A stretch of 64,000 nucleotides of DNA from Burkholderiales bacterium (GCA_024235795.1 JACKLR010000001.1:868001-932000), one strand, 5' to 3'; positions 33,859-43,560 are shown, counted from the first letter of the stretch. The notes: generated by a model from the letters alone, not told the origin. Numbers and translations: made by a program.

Positions 33859-34947
33859 TTAAGCATTTAGAAATGGATAATCAGTATAACCTTTTTCATC
33901 ACCGCCATAAAAAGTTTCTGGATCTGGCGTGTTCAACGGTGCCTGTTTGGCAAATCGCAATGGCAAATCAGGGTTTGCAATAAAAAGCCTCCCAAAAGCA
34001 ACCATATCAGCGCCACCACTTGCCAAAATAGCATTTGCAGATTCCAAATCATAAAAACCATTAGTTATCAAGATACTTTTCCAGATAGATCTCAACTTAC
34101 CAAAATCAAAAGAAGGACCCGCAGCATCTGGAAATTCCTTACCAATTTCAGTAATATGCAAATAAGCCAAATTAAACTGATTGAGTTGTTTCACCACAAA
34201 ACTAAATGTTTTCTCTGGATCTGAATCATGCATATCATTAAACGGTTGCAGAGGTGATAAACGAATACCGACATGGTCTCCACCCCATACTGAACAGACT
34301 GCTTCTACAACTTCTAACATTAAGCGCGCCCTGTTTTCGAGTGAACCACCATATGCATCGGTTCGATGATTGGTACCATCACGTAAAAATTGATCCAGTA
34401 AATACCCATTTGCCCCGTGAATCTCCACACCATCGAAACCTGCTTTTTTTGCATTTTCAGCGCCTTTACGATATTGCTTGACAATAATCGGAATTTCGTT
34501 CAATTCAAGCGCGCGTGGTATTACGTAATCTTGATGTCCATCGTAGGTAACCGCTTGTCCGCTTGGTTTGATTGCAGAGGGTGCCATAGGCAGAGCACCA
34601 TTCGGTTGCATGGATGGATGTGAAATACGTCCAACATGCCACAGTTGTAAAAAAATCCGGCCTTTCTTTGCATGCACTGCCTCAGTGACAAGCCGCCAGC
34701 CAGATACGTGATCAGCATTATAAATCCCTGGTGTTGATGGATACCCTGCACCCTCTGGTGAAATCTGCGATGCTTCGCTGATAATCAAACTGGCACTAGC
34801 ACGTTGCGCATAATAGTGTGCGTTGAGTACTGTGGGCACATTTCCCTTTCCAGCGCGATTACGTGTTAACGGCGCCATGACTACCCTGTTTGGCAGGGCA
34901 TAAGGTCCTAGTTGTACTCCCGACAAAACAGTACATGGTTTATTCAT
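33859..34947 (-). CDS. Old-yellow-enzyme alkene reductase (NemA-like)
   Basis: This FMN-dependent oxidoreductase has 362 residues in a TIM barrel. The opening is PNRVVMAPLTRNRA, the substrate-binding HVGRISHPSM holds the usual Tyr/His region, and GVEIHGANGYLLDQFLRD and LENRARLMLEV are FMN-site blocks. The C-terminal VAFGRLFIANPDLP carries the phosphate-binding Arg. These enzymes reduce activated alkenes and nitro compounds with NADPH. It precedes the DMT transporter on the same strand but with an 80-base gap. Their link is not established. Confidence 0.93.
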   Translation of the reverse strand: MNKPCTVLSGVQLGPYALPNRVVMAPLTRNRAGKGNVPTVLNAHYYAQRASASLIISEASQISPEGAGYPSTPGIYNADHVSGWRLVTEAVHAKKGRIFLQLWHVGRISHPSMQPNGALPMAPSAIKPSGQAVTYDGHQDYVIPRALELNEIPIIVKQYRKGAENAKKAGFDGVEIHGANGYLLDQFLRDGTNHRTDAYGGSLENRARLMLEVVEAVCSVWGGDHVGIRLSPLQPFNDMHDSDPEKTFSFVVKQLNQFNLAYLHITEIGKEFPDAAGPSFDFGKLRSIWKSILITNGFYDLESANAILASGGADMVAFGRLFIANPDLPLRFAKQAPLNTPDPETFYGGDEKGYTDYPFLNA

Positions 34948-34994
34948 AATAAAATCTGAAACATTATGCCTATTTCTATATATTTATATATTAT

Positions 34995-35678
34995 TTAGCA
35001 TCCTACGTTTAAACCCAATTGTGCTGAGAGTTCATCAACTATCTTTCTTAATGCCGCCACCTCAGCCTCAAGACGAACAACATCCGATTTTAGCGCTAAA
35101 AACTCATGCCCGGATACAGTGCTATTAGTGTTCGTTCTATGAGCCAAATGACTATCTTCCTTGATCTCAGGCATTCCGGAAAGCAAATGCGTCCAACGGT
35201 TTTCTCGTGCACCTAATTGACGTGGCAACTTCACCACAAGACTTCCATTTGCTCGTTCAGCCAATTCTTCCAAAAAGCTTTCAACCGATGAAATATCAGC
35301 AAACTTATGGAGCCGTTCACTACTGATGCGCAGTTCACCGGCTGTTTGAGGTCCGCGCAGCATTAATGACGTTATCAATGCAACTGATTGTGCCGGAATT
35401 TTCAAAACACGTTCAATATTATGCGAAAATCGTAACACACGTCCGCCACTTGTCTCGCTTACCAGAGACATCTGCTTCAAATTTTCTATCGCCTCCTGAA
35501 CTTCGTTATGAGAAACATCCATAACCGGATCACGACTGGACTTCTGATTGCAACCAGAAACCAAAGCATTTAATGTCAATGGATAAGTATCTGGAACAGT
35601 ACGTTGTTTCTCCACCAGCACGCCTAAAACGCGTGTTTCAAGTAATGTTAGCACTGGAAGTAAAGAATCTTTATTCAT
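34995..35678 (-). CDS. yceH: YceH-family (DUF480) protein
   Basis: This 227-residue protein matches the YceH family: LETRVLGVLVEKQRTVPDTY then PLTLNALVSGCNQKSSR at the N-terminus. It folds as two winged-helix domains, and there is an LMLRGPQTAGELRI block in the second. The C-terminal tail has a short coiled coil (VVRLEAEVAALRKIVDEL). The function is unknown in the family. A CRP/FNR-like palindrome lies 14-27 bases upstream of the start codon. Confidence 0.92.
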   Translation of the reverse strand: MNKDSLLPVLTLLETRVLGVLVEKQRTVPDTYPLTLNALVSGCNQKSSRDPVMDVSHNEVQEAIENLKQMSLVSETSGGRVLRFSHNIERVLKIPAQSVALITSLMLRGPQTAGELRISSERLHKFADISSVESFLEELAERANGSLVVKLPRQLGARENRWTHLLSGMPEIKEDSHLAHRTNTNSTVSGHEFLALKSDVVRLEAEVAALRKIVDELSAQLGLNVGC

Positions 35679-35691
35679 TAATTTTCAAAGC

Positions 35692-35705
35692 GTGATATAT
35701 ATCAC
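35692..35705. promoter_or_regulatory. CRP/FNR-like palindrome upstream of yceH
   Basis: GTGATATATATCAC is a perfect 14-bp palindrome that fits the GTGA-N6-TCAC core of CRP-type sites. It is 14 bases before the yceH start, close enough to block transcription or translation start if bound. The regulator is inferred by pattern only. Confidence 0.4.
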
Positions 35706-36072
35706 AAGTGTAGCATTTTATCGGTATTATGGGTTTACGCCTACCATATCTATTCTACTTAACCCCGGATTGGTGGTTCCAAAATCCAACCCAAGATTCC
35801 GTTAAGGAATACGTTCTCATTTATTACATTAAATAGACTTCTGATTTTTACTCAGCCCATCAAAATTTGGAGATATTTTATTCTCATTTGCTTTACTCTC
35901 ATTTGCATCACTGTTCTCTACATTCTCTACAGCTTCACTTGACTAACATTATCCTTAAAGCGCATTATAAAACTCATAAGAAAGCTGAAGCGTTCAGAAT
36001 TCTTACCAATAAAAAAGATGTGTCAAGCAATTTTGTATTCGAAAAAATCAACTAATCTAGGCTGCATTCTGA
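35706..36072. other. Intergenic region between divergent yceH and the binding-protein gene
   Basis: No supported gene is seen. A 62-codon open frame at 35867-36055 has repetitive His/Leu/Ser content and no ribosome site. The region should hold the promoters of both neighbours, but no confident -35/-10 pair was recognised. Confidence 0.5.
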
Positions 36073-37389
36073 ATGAAAAAACCCGTTTCAGATATCAAAC
36101 TTTTTACAACCTTGTTATGTAGCTTGATACTCACGCCACTACGAAAATTTGTTTTAATACCGATTATTACAGGCGTAATCAGTATCGTTCTCATAAGTCG
36201 AGTCACCGATTGGTGGATTGGAGCGGAAAGTTATTATATTTATCTAGTGGGAGATTACAAAAATGATCGAGCAATTGCGGATGTATTTGAAGGCTTCAGG
36301 GGAACATCTTGTAATAGTGATGATTCCCTAACCATTAATAGGGACATAAACACTGTGCCTGTTAAGTCCAAGTGTATAGATGATCAAGGTGATCCTGCCA
36401 AAGCACGACAAATTTCGCTTGATCTTGCTACACGTAACGATACCCTTATGGTAATAGGACATGTAAAAAGCACCCAAACAAAAGCGGCATTACAAGGATA
36501 TCTTTTAGAGGCTCATCCCCCAATTCCAGTAATCCTCACCATGGAAACCAACCCTCAATTGATTCCCAATAATTATATTGAAAATGAATCAATCGATGAT
36601 TATCCCCCGGTATTTCGTCTTTGGCCGACGGATGATGAGCAGGCGGCCAAAGCAGGTCAGTTTGCAATCGGCAACAATCATAACGTATTGTGGGTCGTTG
36701 AAGATGAACATAATCCAGTTTATTCCAAGTACCTGGCATCCCGGTTTGTTCAGTGGGTACAAGAAAATAATGGCAAAGTAGTATTATGGTCAACCAATAT
36801 GTCAGTGCCACCCGCTGAAACACTAAGAAAACTTGAGATTGATTTTGTTTTTTTTGCCGGAGATTGGTCAAACGCATTGATACTGATTAATCAGATAAAA
36901 CGCATTTTTCCGTATAATCAAAGACCAACATTATTTTTGAGCGACGCAGCAGTTAACCCTCAACTCATCACATATGGCAAGAACGATTTGGATGGATTAG
37001 ATATTTATCTGACCTTCCCACTTTCGTCGGCTCAGTATTTTGAAAATGGTTTCAAAGCAATCGGAAAAGATGCCAGATCAATTGTTAACACATTGATTGA
37101 TGAAACAAACGAGCATTTCATCGCTGATCGCCGAGAAAATGCTTCTTTTAAATACTGGATATTAGTGCTCCTCAACAGGCATGAGGTTGAGGATGCGCGT
37201 ATCGTACTTAAATCAAGAATGGAAAGCGCTGTGCGTGATGACAAAGTATTTGAAAATAAAAGCACATTAGACAAGTACCAGTTTGTGAGTGATAATGGCA
37301 AAAATCTTCTAGCACAGTGGCATATTTGGAAAGTGGAAGAAACGAAAATCAATAATGAAATGCATTATCGGTTTATCGATTTCAACTGA
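36073..37389 (+). CDS. Membrane-anchored type I periplasmic binding protein, orphan
   Basis: This 438-residue protein has one N-terminal membrane helix (about residues 25-43, VLIPIITGVISIVLI) and then a LivJ/ABC-substrate-binding-like bilobed domain: YYIYLVGDYKND, DTLMVIGHVKSTQTKA, PVFRLWPTDDEQA, and VFFAGDWSNALILINQI. No lipobox or cleavable signal is visible, so it stays anchored facing the periplasm. No ABC permease or ATPase lies nearby. It may serve as a sensor or as a binding component for a distant partner. No ligand is predicted. Confidence 0.78.
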   Translation: MKKPVSDIKLFTTLLCSLILTPLRKFVLIPIITGVISIVLISRVTDWWIGAESYYIYLVGDYKNDRAIADVFEGFRGTSCNSDDSLTINRDINTVPVKSKCIDDQGDPAKARQISLDLATRNDTLMVIGHVKSTQTKAALQGYLLEAHPPIPVILTMETNPQLIPNNYIENESIDDYPPVFRLWPTDDEQAAKAGQFAIGNNHNVLWVVEDEHNPVYSKYLASRFVQWVQENNGKVVLWSTNMSVPPAETLRKLEIDFVFFAGDWSNALILINQIKRIFPYNQRPTLFLSDAAVNPQLITYGKNDLDGLDIYLTFPLSSAQYFENGFKAIGKDARSIVNTLIDETNEHFIADRRENASFKYWILVLLNRHEVEDARIVLKSRMESAVRDDKVFENKSTLDKYQFVSDNGKNLLAQWHIWKVEETKINNEMHYRFIDFN

Positions 37390-37849
37390 ACTACCGGCTA
37401 ATGTCGATAGGTTTGAAGATGGGTTGGAAGCCGTTAATCTTTGCATGAATCTGAGTGCTGTTCCAAATACCGCAATATTTTTCACAGGGATTTTAGTAGC
37501 ACCACTTTAATGCGCGTCGATGACAACCCTTTAAAAAAGCATTTTTTGAGTCAAAATATACAGACTGTTTTACATATGTTATAAAGAGCCTTTTTGGCGC
37601 AAAAGTGGCAATAATTTTTTATTATTGAAACAGCATTTCAGACTATCGCTTTACCAAAAAGCACGAGGTCATCAAGAGTTAAACAGGGCTCATGAATACT
37701 GTAGCAATTCTTTACATTTTCTTTAAAAATGAGCAAGATCACTGTTCCTCTAACGCCCAATTGCCAATGTGAAAATTGTTCTCATTAAGAAACTGAACAA
37801 ACTGTTCAATCGAAAAGCTAATCACATAAGCAGTTGATCCACGGGCTTT
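37390..37849. other. Intergenic region between convergent genes
   Basis: I see no gene, RNA or strong inverted repeat in these 460 bases. Short T and A runs occur near 37530-37620. Confidence 0.5.
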
Positions 37850-38947
37850 CTATGAAATAGCAAGCATTCGTTCGAGCGCCAGTTTCGCTAGTTCAGCTTC
37901 ATCTTTAGGCACCTGAATGCGATTTACTATTCTACCATTGACCAGATTCTCCAATGCCCATGTCAAATGCTGTGGATCAATACGCGCCATGGTTGAGCAC
38001 ATACACACCAGAGGGGACATAAACTGTATGATTTTATTCTGTGCTTTAAATTCCTCTGCAATTCTGCTCACGAGATTCAATTCTGTCCCGACCAGCCAGC
38101 GCGTACCTTCCTTAGCATCCGTAATCGTTTTGATAATATATTCAGTTGAACCCACATAATCAGATGCGCTACACACTTCGAAACTGCATTCAGGATGAGA
38201 TATGACTATTCCATCAGGATGTTGGTTACGGAAACGAAGAATATGCTGTGGCTGAAACATTTGATGTACTGAGCAATGTCCTTTCCACAGCAGTATCTTC
38301 GCTTGCTTAATTTGTTCTGGCGTCAAACCACCCATGGGTTCATCGAAATCCCATACTACCATTTCATCGAGCGAGATACCCAGTTTATGGCCGCTCCAGC
38401 GTCCTAGATGCTGATCAGGAAAAAATAATACCTTTTCCCGTTGCTGGAATGACCACTCAAGAATTTTACCCGCATTACTGGAAGTGCAAACAATACCGCC
38501 GTGCTCACCACAAAAGGCTTTTAAATCAGCAGCAGAGTTGATATAGGTAACGGGCGTTACATTTTCCTCTGGCGAAAAAATTTCAGCAAGGTCGCGCCAC
38601 GCACGTTCAACCTTTGCCAGATTCGCCATATCAGCCATAGAACAACCCGCAGCCATATCAGGCAAAATCACGATTTGTTCATCACTCGATAAAATATCAG
38701 CAACTTCCGCCATGAAGTGAACGCCACAAAAAACCAAATAATCCGCATCGGTTTGTGCGGCCTGATAGGCAAGTTTTAATGAGTCGCCAGTCAAATTTGC
38801 ATGCCGATAAACATCCGCACGCTGATAATGATGAGACAAAATAACGAGACGTTTGCCTAAAATGTGCTTTGCCGTTTCAATACGTTGCGCACATACTTCA
38901 TCTTGTATGTGATCAAAATTTTCAAAGTTTATAGCTTCTGCCTGCAT
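37850..38947 (-). CDS. nadA: Quinolinate synthase NadA
   Basis: NadA condenses iminoaspartate and dihydroxyacetone phosphate into quinolinate for NAD synthesis. The 365-residue protein has the three repeated Rossmann-like domains and the [4Fe-4S] cysteines in YLVFCGVHFMAE, GGIVCTSSNAGK and PLVCMCSTMAR. The opening has VILSHHYQRADVYRHA-type residues that bind the substrate (LVILSHHYQRADV), and the DYVGSTEYI motif is present. Length fits. nadB and nadC are not in the window. A short palindrome lies 121 bases upstream. Confidence 0.96.
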   Translation of the reverse strand: MQAEAINFENFDHIQDEVCAQRIETAKHILGKRLVILSHHYQRADVYRHANLTGDSLKLAYQAAQTDADYLVFCGVHFMAEVADILSSDEQIVILPDMAAGCSMADMANLAKVERAWRDLAEIFSPEENVTPVTYINSAADLKAFCGEHGGIVCTSSNAGKILEWSFQQREKVLFFPDQHLGRWSGHKLGISLDEMVVWDFDEPMGGLTPEQIKQAKILLWKGHCSVHQMFQPQHILRFRNQHPDGIVISHPECSFEVCSASDYVGSTEYIIKTITDAKEGTRWLVGTELNLVSRIAEEFKAQNKIIQFMSPLVCMCSTMARIDPQHLTWALENLVNGRIVNRIQVPKDEAELAKLALERMLAIS

Positions 38948-39345
38948 AACATTGATTCAATTGGATTAGACATTATTAAACTTCACGTTAACATAGAAAA
39001 CATGATTTCAAGAACAAAACCAATTCATCTTCTTTCAATTTAACAAATAATTCACATCTTTTTCTTTAGTGTACACTCAAAAGACATGTTATAAACTCAA
39101 ACTTTAAACTTCTTAACTGTAATTGCACAGATTTAGAGATAACCATTCAAAACATAAGGACATACGTTAATAAAAGCAAGTTCTGATATAATTCAAGTTT
39201 GGATAATTTTAGGATTTTTTTTATTTCTTACAAACTGTGAATACTTTTTCACTTGATCAAACCTTCTCAATTTTAACTCAGATTTTAATCTTCATAATTT
39301 CCTGAAAATTGTATGTCAATAATTATACTCTGAGCTAATATTTTC
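38948..39345. other. Divergent intergenic region between nadA and lptC
   Basis: There is no gene in these 398 bases. A 10-bp palindrome AGTGTACACT (39068-39077) with near-symmetrical flanks lies between the divergent genes and could be a regulator site. kdsC, often before lptC, is absent. Confidence 0.5.
39068..39077. promoter_or_regulatory. Palindrome AGTGTACACT in the nadA-lptC intergenic region
   Basis: This perfect 10-bp palindrome is flanked by CTTT and CAAAAG, which extend the symmetry with one unpaired base. No known regulator is assigned. Confidence 0.3.
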
Positions 39346-39915
39346 ATGTTTCGGCGCCCATACTTCAGTTTTTCTTTTATTCTTCTGATCGGTTTAGTCG
39401 TATTGACTTTATGGTTAGATGAAGTAACCAAGCCACTATCGACGACTACTGACGCTTATTTTTACCAAGCACCGGACTATATTATTGAAAGCATCTCCGG
39501 CTTGCGCGTTGAACACGACAAAACCATTCACAATACCTTTTATGCTAAAAAAATGTTCCATTATTTAAATCAAGATCTGACTGAACTGGAAAATATTCAT
39601 TTTATTCATTTCCAACCTGAAAAACCCCCTTTTCGTGTTTTTGCTGATCGTGCCGAAATACATAGTAATGGTAAAAACATATTTTTAACGGGTAATGTCA
39701 CCGTAATGAGAGGGCTTGAGGAAGACAAAGAAAAATTAACAATGAAAACAGATATGCTTCATCTCATTCCTGATCAAGATCTCGTTAAAACAGACAAAAA
39801 AGTAAAAATCACGAGACTTAACACGACAATAAATGCAATTGGCTTGGAACTCAATAATCAAACAGGCATGATTGAACTATTATCGCGCGTACGTGCGGTA
39901 GATCAAAAATTTTAA
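39346..39915 (+). CDS. lptC: LPS export periplasmic protein LptC
   Basis: LptC is the inner-membrane bitopic protein that passes LPS from the LptB2FG transporter to LptA. The 189-residue protein has a membrane helix at about 7-24 (SFILLIGLVVLTLWL), then a beta-jellyroll domain typical of the OstA/LptC fold with KPPFRVFADRAEI and LTGNVTVMRG. lptA starts five bases after its stop and lptB follows, so the three are one operon. Confidence 0.92.
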   Translation: MFRRPYFSFSFILLIGLVVLTLWLDEVTKPLSTTTDAYFYQAPDYIIESISGLRVEHDKTIHNTFYAKKMFHYLNQDLTELENIHFIHFQPEKPPFRVFADRAEIHSNGKNIFLTGNVTVMRGLEEDKEKLTMKTDMLHLIPDQDLVKTDKKVKITRLNTTINAIGLELNNQTGMIELLSRVRAVDQKF

Positions 39916-39920
39916 AACTC

Positions 39921-40475
39921 ATGAAACATTTTATTATTATTTGTCTATTTTCAATTTATTCATATAACGCAATCGCTGAACGTGCCGATCGTGATAAGCC
40001 GATCCATCTTGAAGCCGATCGTGCGACTGTTGAAGATATTAATCGCAAAGATTCTACGCGTGTCAGTATTTTTACCGGCAATGTTATTCTGACACAGGGC
40101 ACACTCCGAATTAGTGCTGACAAAGTCATCATGAAAGAGGACATCAGTGGATTCCGCCATGCCACAGCAACAGGTAATCTGGTAAGTTTTCGTCAAAAAC
40201 GTGACGATGGTGATGAATATATTGAAGGTTGGAGCAAACGTGTCGAATATGATAGCAAAACAGACAAAATAGAATTATTCAGACAGGCCCATTTAAAAAG
40301 GGGAGAAGACGAAGTTAAAGGGGATTATATTTCTTACAATATGAGCAGCGAGTTTTTTCAAGTGATGGGAAGTAGTGAACGTGGTGTAGAAACAGACGCA
40401 GACAATCGAGTACGAATTATTATTCAACCCAAAAACAAAACAGAAGAAACAGAAGCCGAACCGTCCACAGAATAA
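39921..40475 (+). CDS. lptA: LPS transport periplasmic bridge protein LptA
   Basis: LptA forms the periplasmic bridge from LptC to LptD. The 184-residue protein begins with a signal peptide (MKHFIIICLFSIYSYNAIA, cleaved near 19). The OstA-like beta domain contains DKPIHLEADRATVED, IFTGNVILTQGTLRI and MGSSERGVETD. It lies between lptC and lptB with short gaps. The gene pair order matches E. coli. Confidence 0.95.
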   Translation: MKHFIIICLFSIYSYNAIAERADRDKPIHLEADRATVEDINRKDSTRVSIFTGNVILTQGTLRISADKVIMKEDISGFRHATATGNLVSFRQKRDDGDEYIEGWSKRVEYDSKTDKIELFRQAHLKRGEDEVKGDYISYNMSSEFFQVMGSSERGVETDADNRVRIIIQPKNKTEETEAEPSTE

Positions 40476-40501
40476 TTGTTTATATATACCATGAGAGGTC
40501 T

Positions 40502-41224
40502 ATGAGTATACTAAAGGCCGAAAATTTGAAAAAACGCTACAAATCACGCACTGTGATTCATGACGTTTCTTTTTCGCTCAAAAGTGGTGAAGTAATCGGC
40601 TTATTAGGTCCTAATGGTGCTGGGAAAACCACTTGTTTTTACATGGTGGTCGGCCTAGTTCCTTTAGATCATGGAAATATTTATCTGGATAACAGCAACT
40701 TAAGTCAATTACCAATGCATAAAAGAGCACTTATGGGTCTAAGTTATTTGCCTCAAGAAGCTTCCATTTTTAGACGACTCACAGTTGAAGAAAACATTCT
40801 CGCAATTCTTGAGCTAAATCGCCTGAGCGATGATCAATTACAGCAACAACTTGATGATTTATTACATGATTTACATATTAGTCATATTCGTAATAATCCA
40901 GCCATTAGCTTATCCGGAGGAGAACGTCGGCGAGTTGAAATTGCACGCGCACTTGCTTCGCACCCTCGGTTTATTCTACTTGACGAGCCTTTTGCTGGCG
41001 TAGATCCGATAGCTGTAATGGATATCCAGAAAGTGATCAATTTCCTGAAAGAACGTGATATTGGCGTCCTAATTACTGATCATAATGTTCGTGAAACGTT
41101 AGGTATCTGTGATCGAGCTTATATCATTAGCGACGGAAAAGTCTTAGCTCAAGGCAAACCAGATGAAATCATTTATAATGAACATGTAAGAAAGGTTTAT
41201 CTAGGGGAGCATTTTCAGTTGTGA
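40502..41224 (+). CDS. lptB: LPS export ABC transporter ATPase LptB
   Basis: LptB drives LPS extraction from the inner membrane. The 240-residue protein has Walker A GPNGAGKTT near 35, the Q-loop in SYLPQEASIFR, the ABC signature ISLSGGERRR, Walker B FILLDEPFAGVDP and a switch His in ITDHNVRET. All match the family. rpoN follows 53 bases later, an order conserved in proteobacteria. Confidence 0.97.
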   Translation: MSILKAENLKKRYKSRTVIHDVSFSLKSGEVIGLLGPNGAGKTTCFYMVVGLVPLDHGNIYLDNSNLSQLPMHKRALMGLSYLPQEASIFRRLTVEENILAILELNRLSDDQLQQQLDDLLHDLHISHIRNNPAISLSGGERRRVEIARALASHPRFILLDEPFAGVDPIAVMDIQKVINFLKERDIGVLITDHNVRETLGICDRAYIISDGKVLAQGKPDEIIYNEHVRKVYLGEHFQL

Positions 41225-41277
41225 TAAACAAAACTTTTTTTACTTTAATCACCAAGCCTGCTGTTTCTTAAAAAACT

Positions 41278-42699
41278 ATGAAGCCTTCGCTCCAATTAAA
41301 ATTATCACAACAACTCAATCTCACACCGCAGTTACAGCAATCTATTCGATTACTGCAATTATCGACGATCGAATTAAACCAAGAAATTGAACGGATTATC
41401 CAGGAAAATCCTTTATTAGAATTGAGTGAAAGCTGGAATGCAAAGTCGTTTGAACCCCAGGAATCGACTGCAAATGACATTCAGCAGGATACCGTAGCCG
41501 ATGAAAAAAATACGCTCCAGACTGATCATGATCAAAGTATCGATTGGTTTGAGAGCGGCAATTCTTCTCACAATGCACAAAATGAAGAATATGAAATGCC
41601 ACAACTGGCCGCTGGCCCCCTCAGCCTAAGGGAATATTTAAATCAACAAGTCTCTCTTAGTCAAGTATCAGATAAAGAAAAAAAGATTATCAGTTTATTG
41701 ATCGACAGTCTGGATGATGATGGTTACCTAAAACAAGACTTGGACGAATTAATTGAGATTTTACCTGCAGAATTAGGAATAAAGATTGACGACCTTAATC
41801 AGGCGCTGATGTATCTGCAGCATCTGGATCCACCCGGAGTGGGCGCGCGCAATCTACAGGAATGTCTATTTTTGCAATTGAAATGCCTGCCCGATGACAC
41901 GCCGCATCGTAATCAAGCAATTGAAATTGTCACGCAATTTTTGGATAAATTAGCATCGCATGATTTTGCCTTGATCAAGAAGCATGTCAAGTGTGACGAT
42001 CAAACTTTACGCGCAATTCAAAAATTGATAATTAACCTGAATCCCAAACCCGGTTCAGATTTTAATTCCGCCAATACACGTTACATTATTCCTGACATTA
42101 TAGTAAGAAAAATTAATGGTATCTGGGTTGCCAATCTGAATATGAGCACAATTCCCCGATTAAATATTAATCAATTTTACGCAAACATTCTTAAGCAAAG
42201 ACATGACGATTCATCACTGTGCTGGTCGAGGCAATTAAATGAAGCCAAATGGCTAATAAAGAATATTCAACAACGCTCAATAACCATTCTGAAAGTTTCA
42301 AATGCAATTGTTGAAAGACAACAACAGTTTTTTGAACATGGCGAAATAGCCATGAGACCGCTCATATTGCGTGAAATTGCAGAGACACTGGGACTACATG
42401 AATCCACCGTATCCCGTGTTACTACTCAGAAGTTCATGCACACGCCACGTGGAATTTTTGAACTCAAATATTTTTTCGGCAGCCATGTCTCAACCGATAC
42501 TGGAGGCGCCTGCTCAGCAACTGCTATAAGGGCGTTAATCAAACAGCTTATTCAAAAAGAAAATACTAAGAAACCACTTAGCGATAACAAGATTGCAGGT
42601 ATCTTGGAAGAACAAGGCATCGTGGTTGCACGGAGAACGGTCGCCAAGTATCGTGAAGCCATGCAGATACCTCCCGCCAATCTTCGTAAGACATTTTAA
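41278..42699 (+). CDS. rpoN: RNA polymerase sigma-54 factor RpoN
   Basis: This alternative sigma factor reads -24/-12 promoters and needs enhancer-binding activators. The 473-residue protein has the Gln-rich region I at its start (MKPSLQLKLSQQLNLTPQLQ). An acidic region II follows, then the core-binding domain, the helix-turn-helix (LREIAETLGLHESTVSRVT), and the RpoN box ARRTVAKYRE near the C-terminus. It is complete. hpf, ptsN and hprK follow, the classical rpoN neighbourhood that links nitrogen and carbon control. Confidence 0.97.
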   Translation: MKPSLQLKLSQQLNLTPQLQQSIRLLQLSTIELNQEIERIIQENPLLELSESWNAKSFEPQESTANDIQQDTVADEKNTLQTDHDQSIDWFESGNSSHNAQNEEYEMPQLAAGPLSLREYLNQQVSLSQVSDKEKKIISLLIDSLDDDGYLKQDLDELIEILPAELGIKIDDLNQALMYLQHLDPPGVGARNLQECLFLQLKCLPDDTPHRNQAIEIVTQFLDKLASHDFALIKKHVKCDDQTLRAIQKLIINLNPKPGSDFNSANTRYIIPDIIVRKINGIWVANLNMSTIPRLNINQFYANILKQRHDDSSLCWSRQLNEAKWLIKNIQQRSITILKVSNAIVERQQQFFEHGEIAMRPLILREIAETLGLHESTVSRVTTQKFMHTPRGIFELKYFFGSHVSTDTGGACSATAIRALIKQLIQKENTKKPLSDNKIAGILEEQGIVVARRTVAKYREAMQIPPANLRKTF

Positions 42700-42718
42700 A
42701 TAATCTAAAGGAAACAAC

Positions 42719-43042
42719 ATGAATCTAAAACTTACCGGTAACCATGTCGAAGTAACACCAGCAATGCGTGACTACGTCAATTCTAAAATTAGCAAAATTA
42801 CTCGCCATTTTGATCATGTTATTGACGTTAGTGTGATTCTATCCGTAGAAAAACATAAACAAAAAGCTGAGGCAAATTTGCATATTCGCGGAAAGGATAT
42901 ATTTGTAGAGGCTGATGGAACAGATATGTATGCATCAATCGACAGCTTGATAGACAAACTTGATCGACAGGTTCTTAAACACAAAGAAAAAAACCTGGAA
43001 AAAAGAAACCATCGCGGTCTAAAAGATCAAGAATTTGAATAA
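42719..43042 (+). CDS. hpf: Ribosome hibernation promoting factor (short form)
   Basis: Hpf binds the ribosome's decoding region in stationary phase and forms inactive dimers. The 107-residue protein has the beta-alpha-beta-beta-beta-alpha fold: LKLTGNHVEVTPAMRDYVNS at the start and MYASIDSLIDKLDRQVLKH near the end. It lacks the long-form C-terminal domain. It sits 19 bases after rpoN, preceded by AAAGGAAA as ribosome site. Confidence 0.95.
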   Translation: MNLKLTGNHVEVTPAMRDYVNSKISKITRHFDHVIDVSVILSVEKHKQKAEANLHIRGKDIFVEADGTDMYASIDSLIDKLDRQVLKHKEKNLEKRNHRGLKDQEFE

Positions 43043-43092
43043 TCCGGGCCAAGCAATTCGAAGACGTAAAATTACATCTTTTAGTAAAATTC

Positions 43093-43560
43093 ATGAATCT
43101 AATTTCACAACTACTACCCCAGTCTAATGTCATAATTGATCTAGACGTGGCAAGCAAGAAGCGCGTGTTTGAACAAGCCGGCTTGTTATTTGAAAATAAT
43201 ATCAACATCGCACGAAACCAAGTTTTTGACAGTCTGTTTGCCCGTGAAAAACTCGGTTCGACCGGTTTAGGACAAGGCGTCGCAATACCTCATGGCCGCA
43301 TTAAAGGGCTACGTGAAGCGGTAGCAGCGCTGGTTACAATGAAAGAAGGTATTCCGTTTGATGCACCCGATGGACAACCGGTTAATATTGCATGCATCCT
43401 ATTGGTTCCAGAAAAAGCGACCGACAAACACTTGCAAATTCTAAGTGAATTGGCGCAAATGTTCAGTGACAAACAATTTCGCGAAAGAATCCTTAACACT
43501 AAAGATGCCGCAGAAATCCATAAACTGATTGTAGAATGGACACCCAATGTCTCAAATTAG
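43093..43560 (+). CDS. ptsN: Nitrogen-PTS enzyme IIA PtsN
   Basis: PtsN (EIIA-Ntr) is phosphorylated by PTS-Ntr and regulates potassium transport and other targets. The 155-residue protein has the phospho-His motif GVAIPHGRI (His near 70) and the conserved DAPDGQPVNIA block. Length is normal. It overlaps hprK by 14 bases, so translation is coupled. hprK is a Gram-positive-like control gene also kept in betaproteobacteria. Confidence 0.95.
   Translation: MNLISQLLPQSNVIIDLDVASKKRVFEQAGLLFENNINIARNQVFDSLFAREKLGSTGLGQGVAIPHGRIKGLREAVAALVTMKEGIPFDAPDGQPVNIACILLVPEKATDKHLQILSELAQMFSDKQFRERILNTKDAAEIHKLIVEWTPNVSN

Noticed and set aside
35867..36055. 62-codon open frame rich in His, Leu and Ser
   Set aside because: Composition is repetitive and no ribosome site precedes it.
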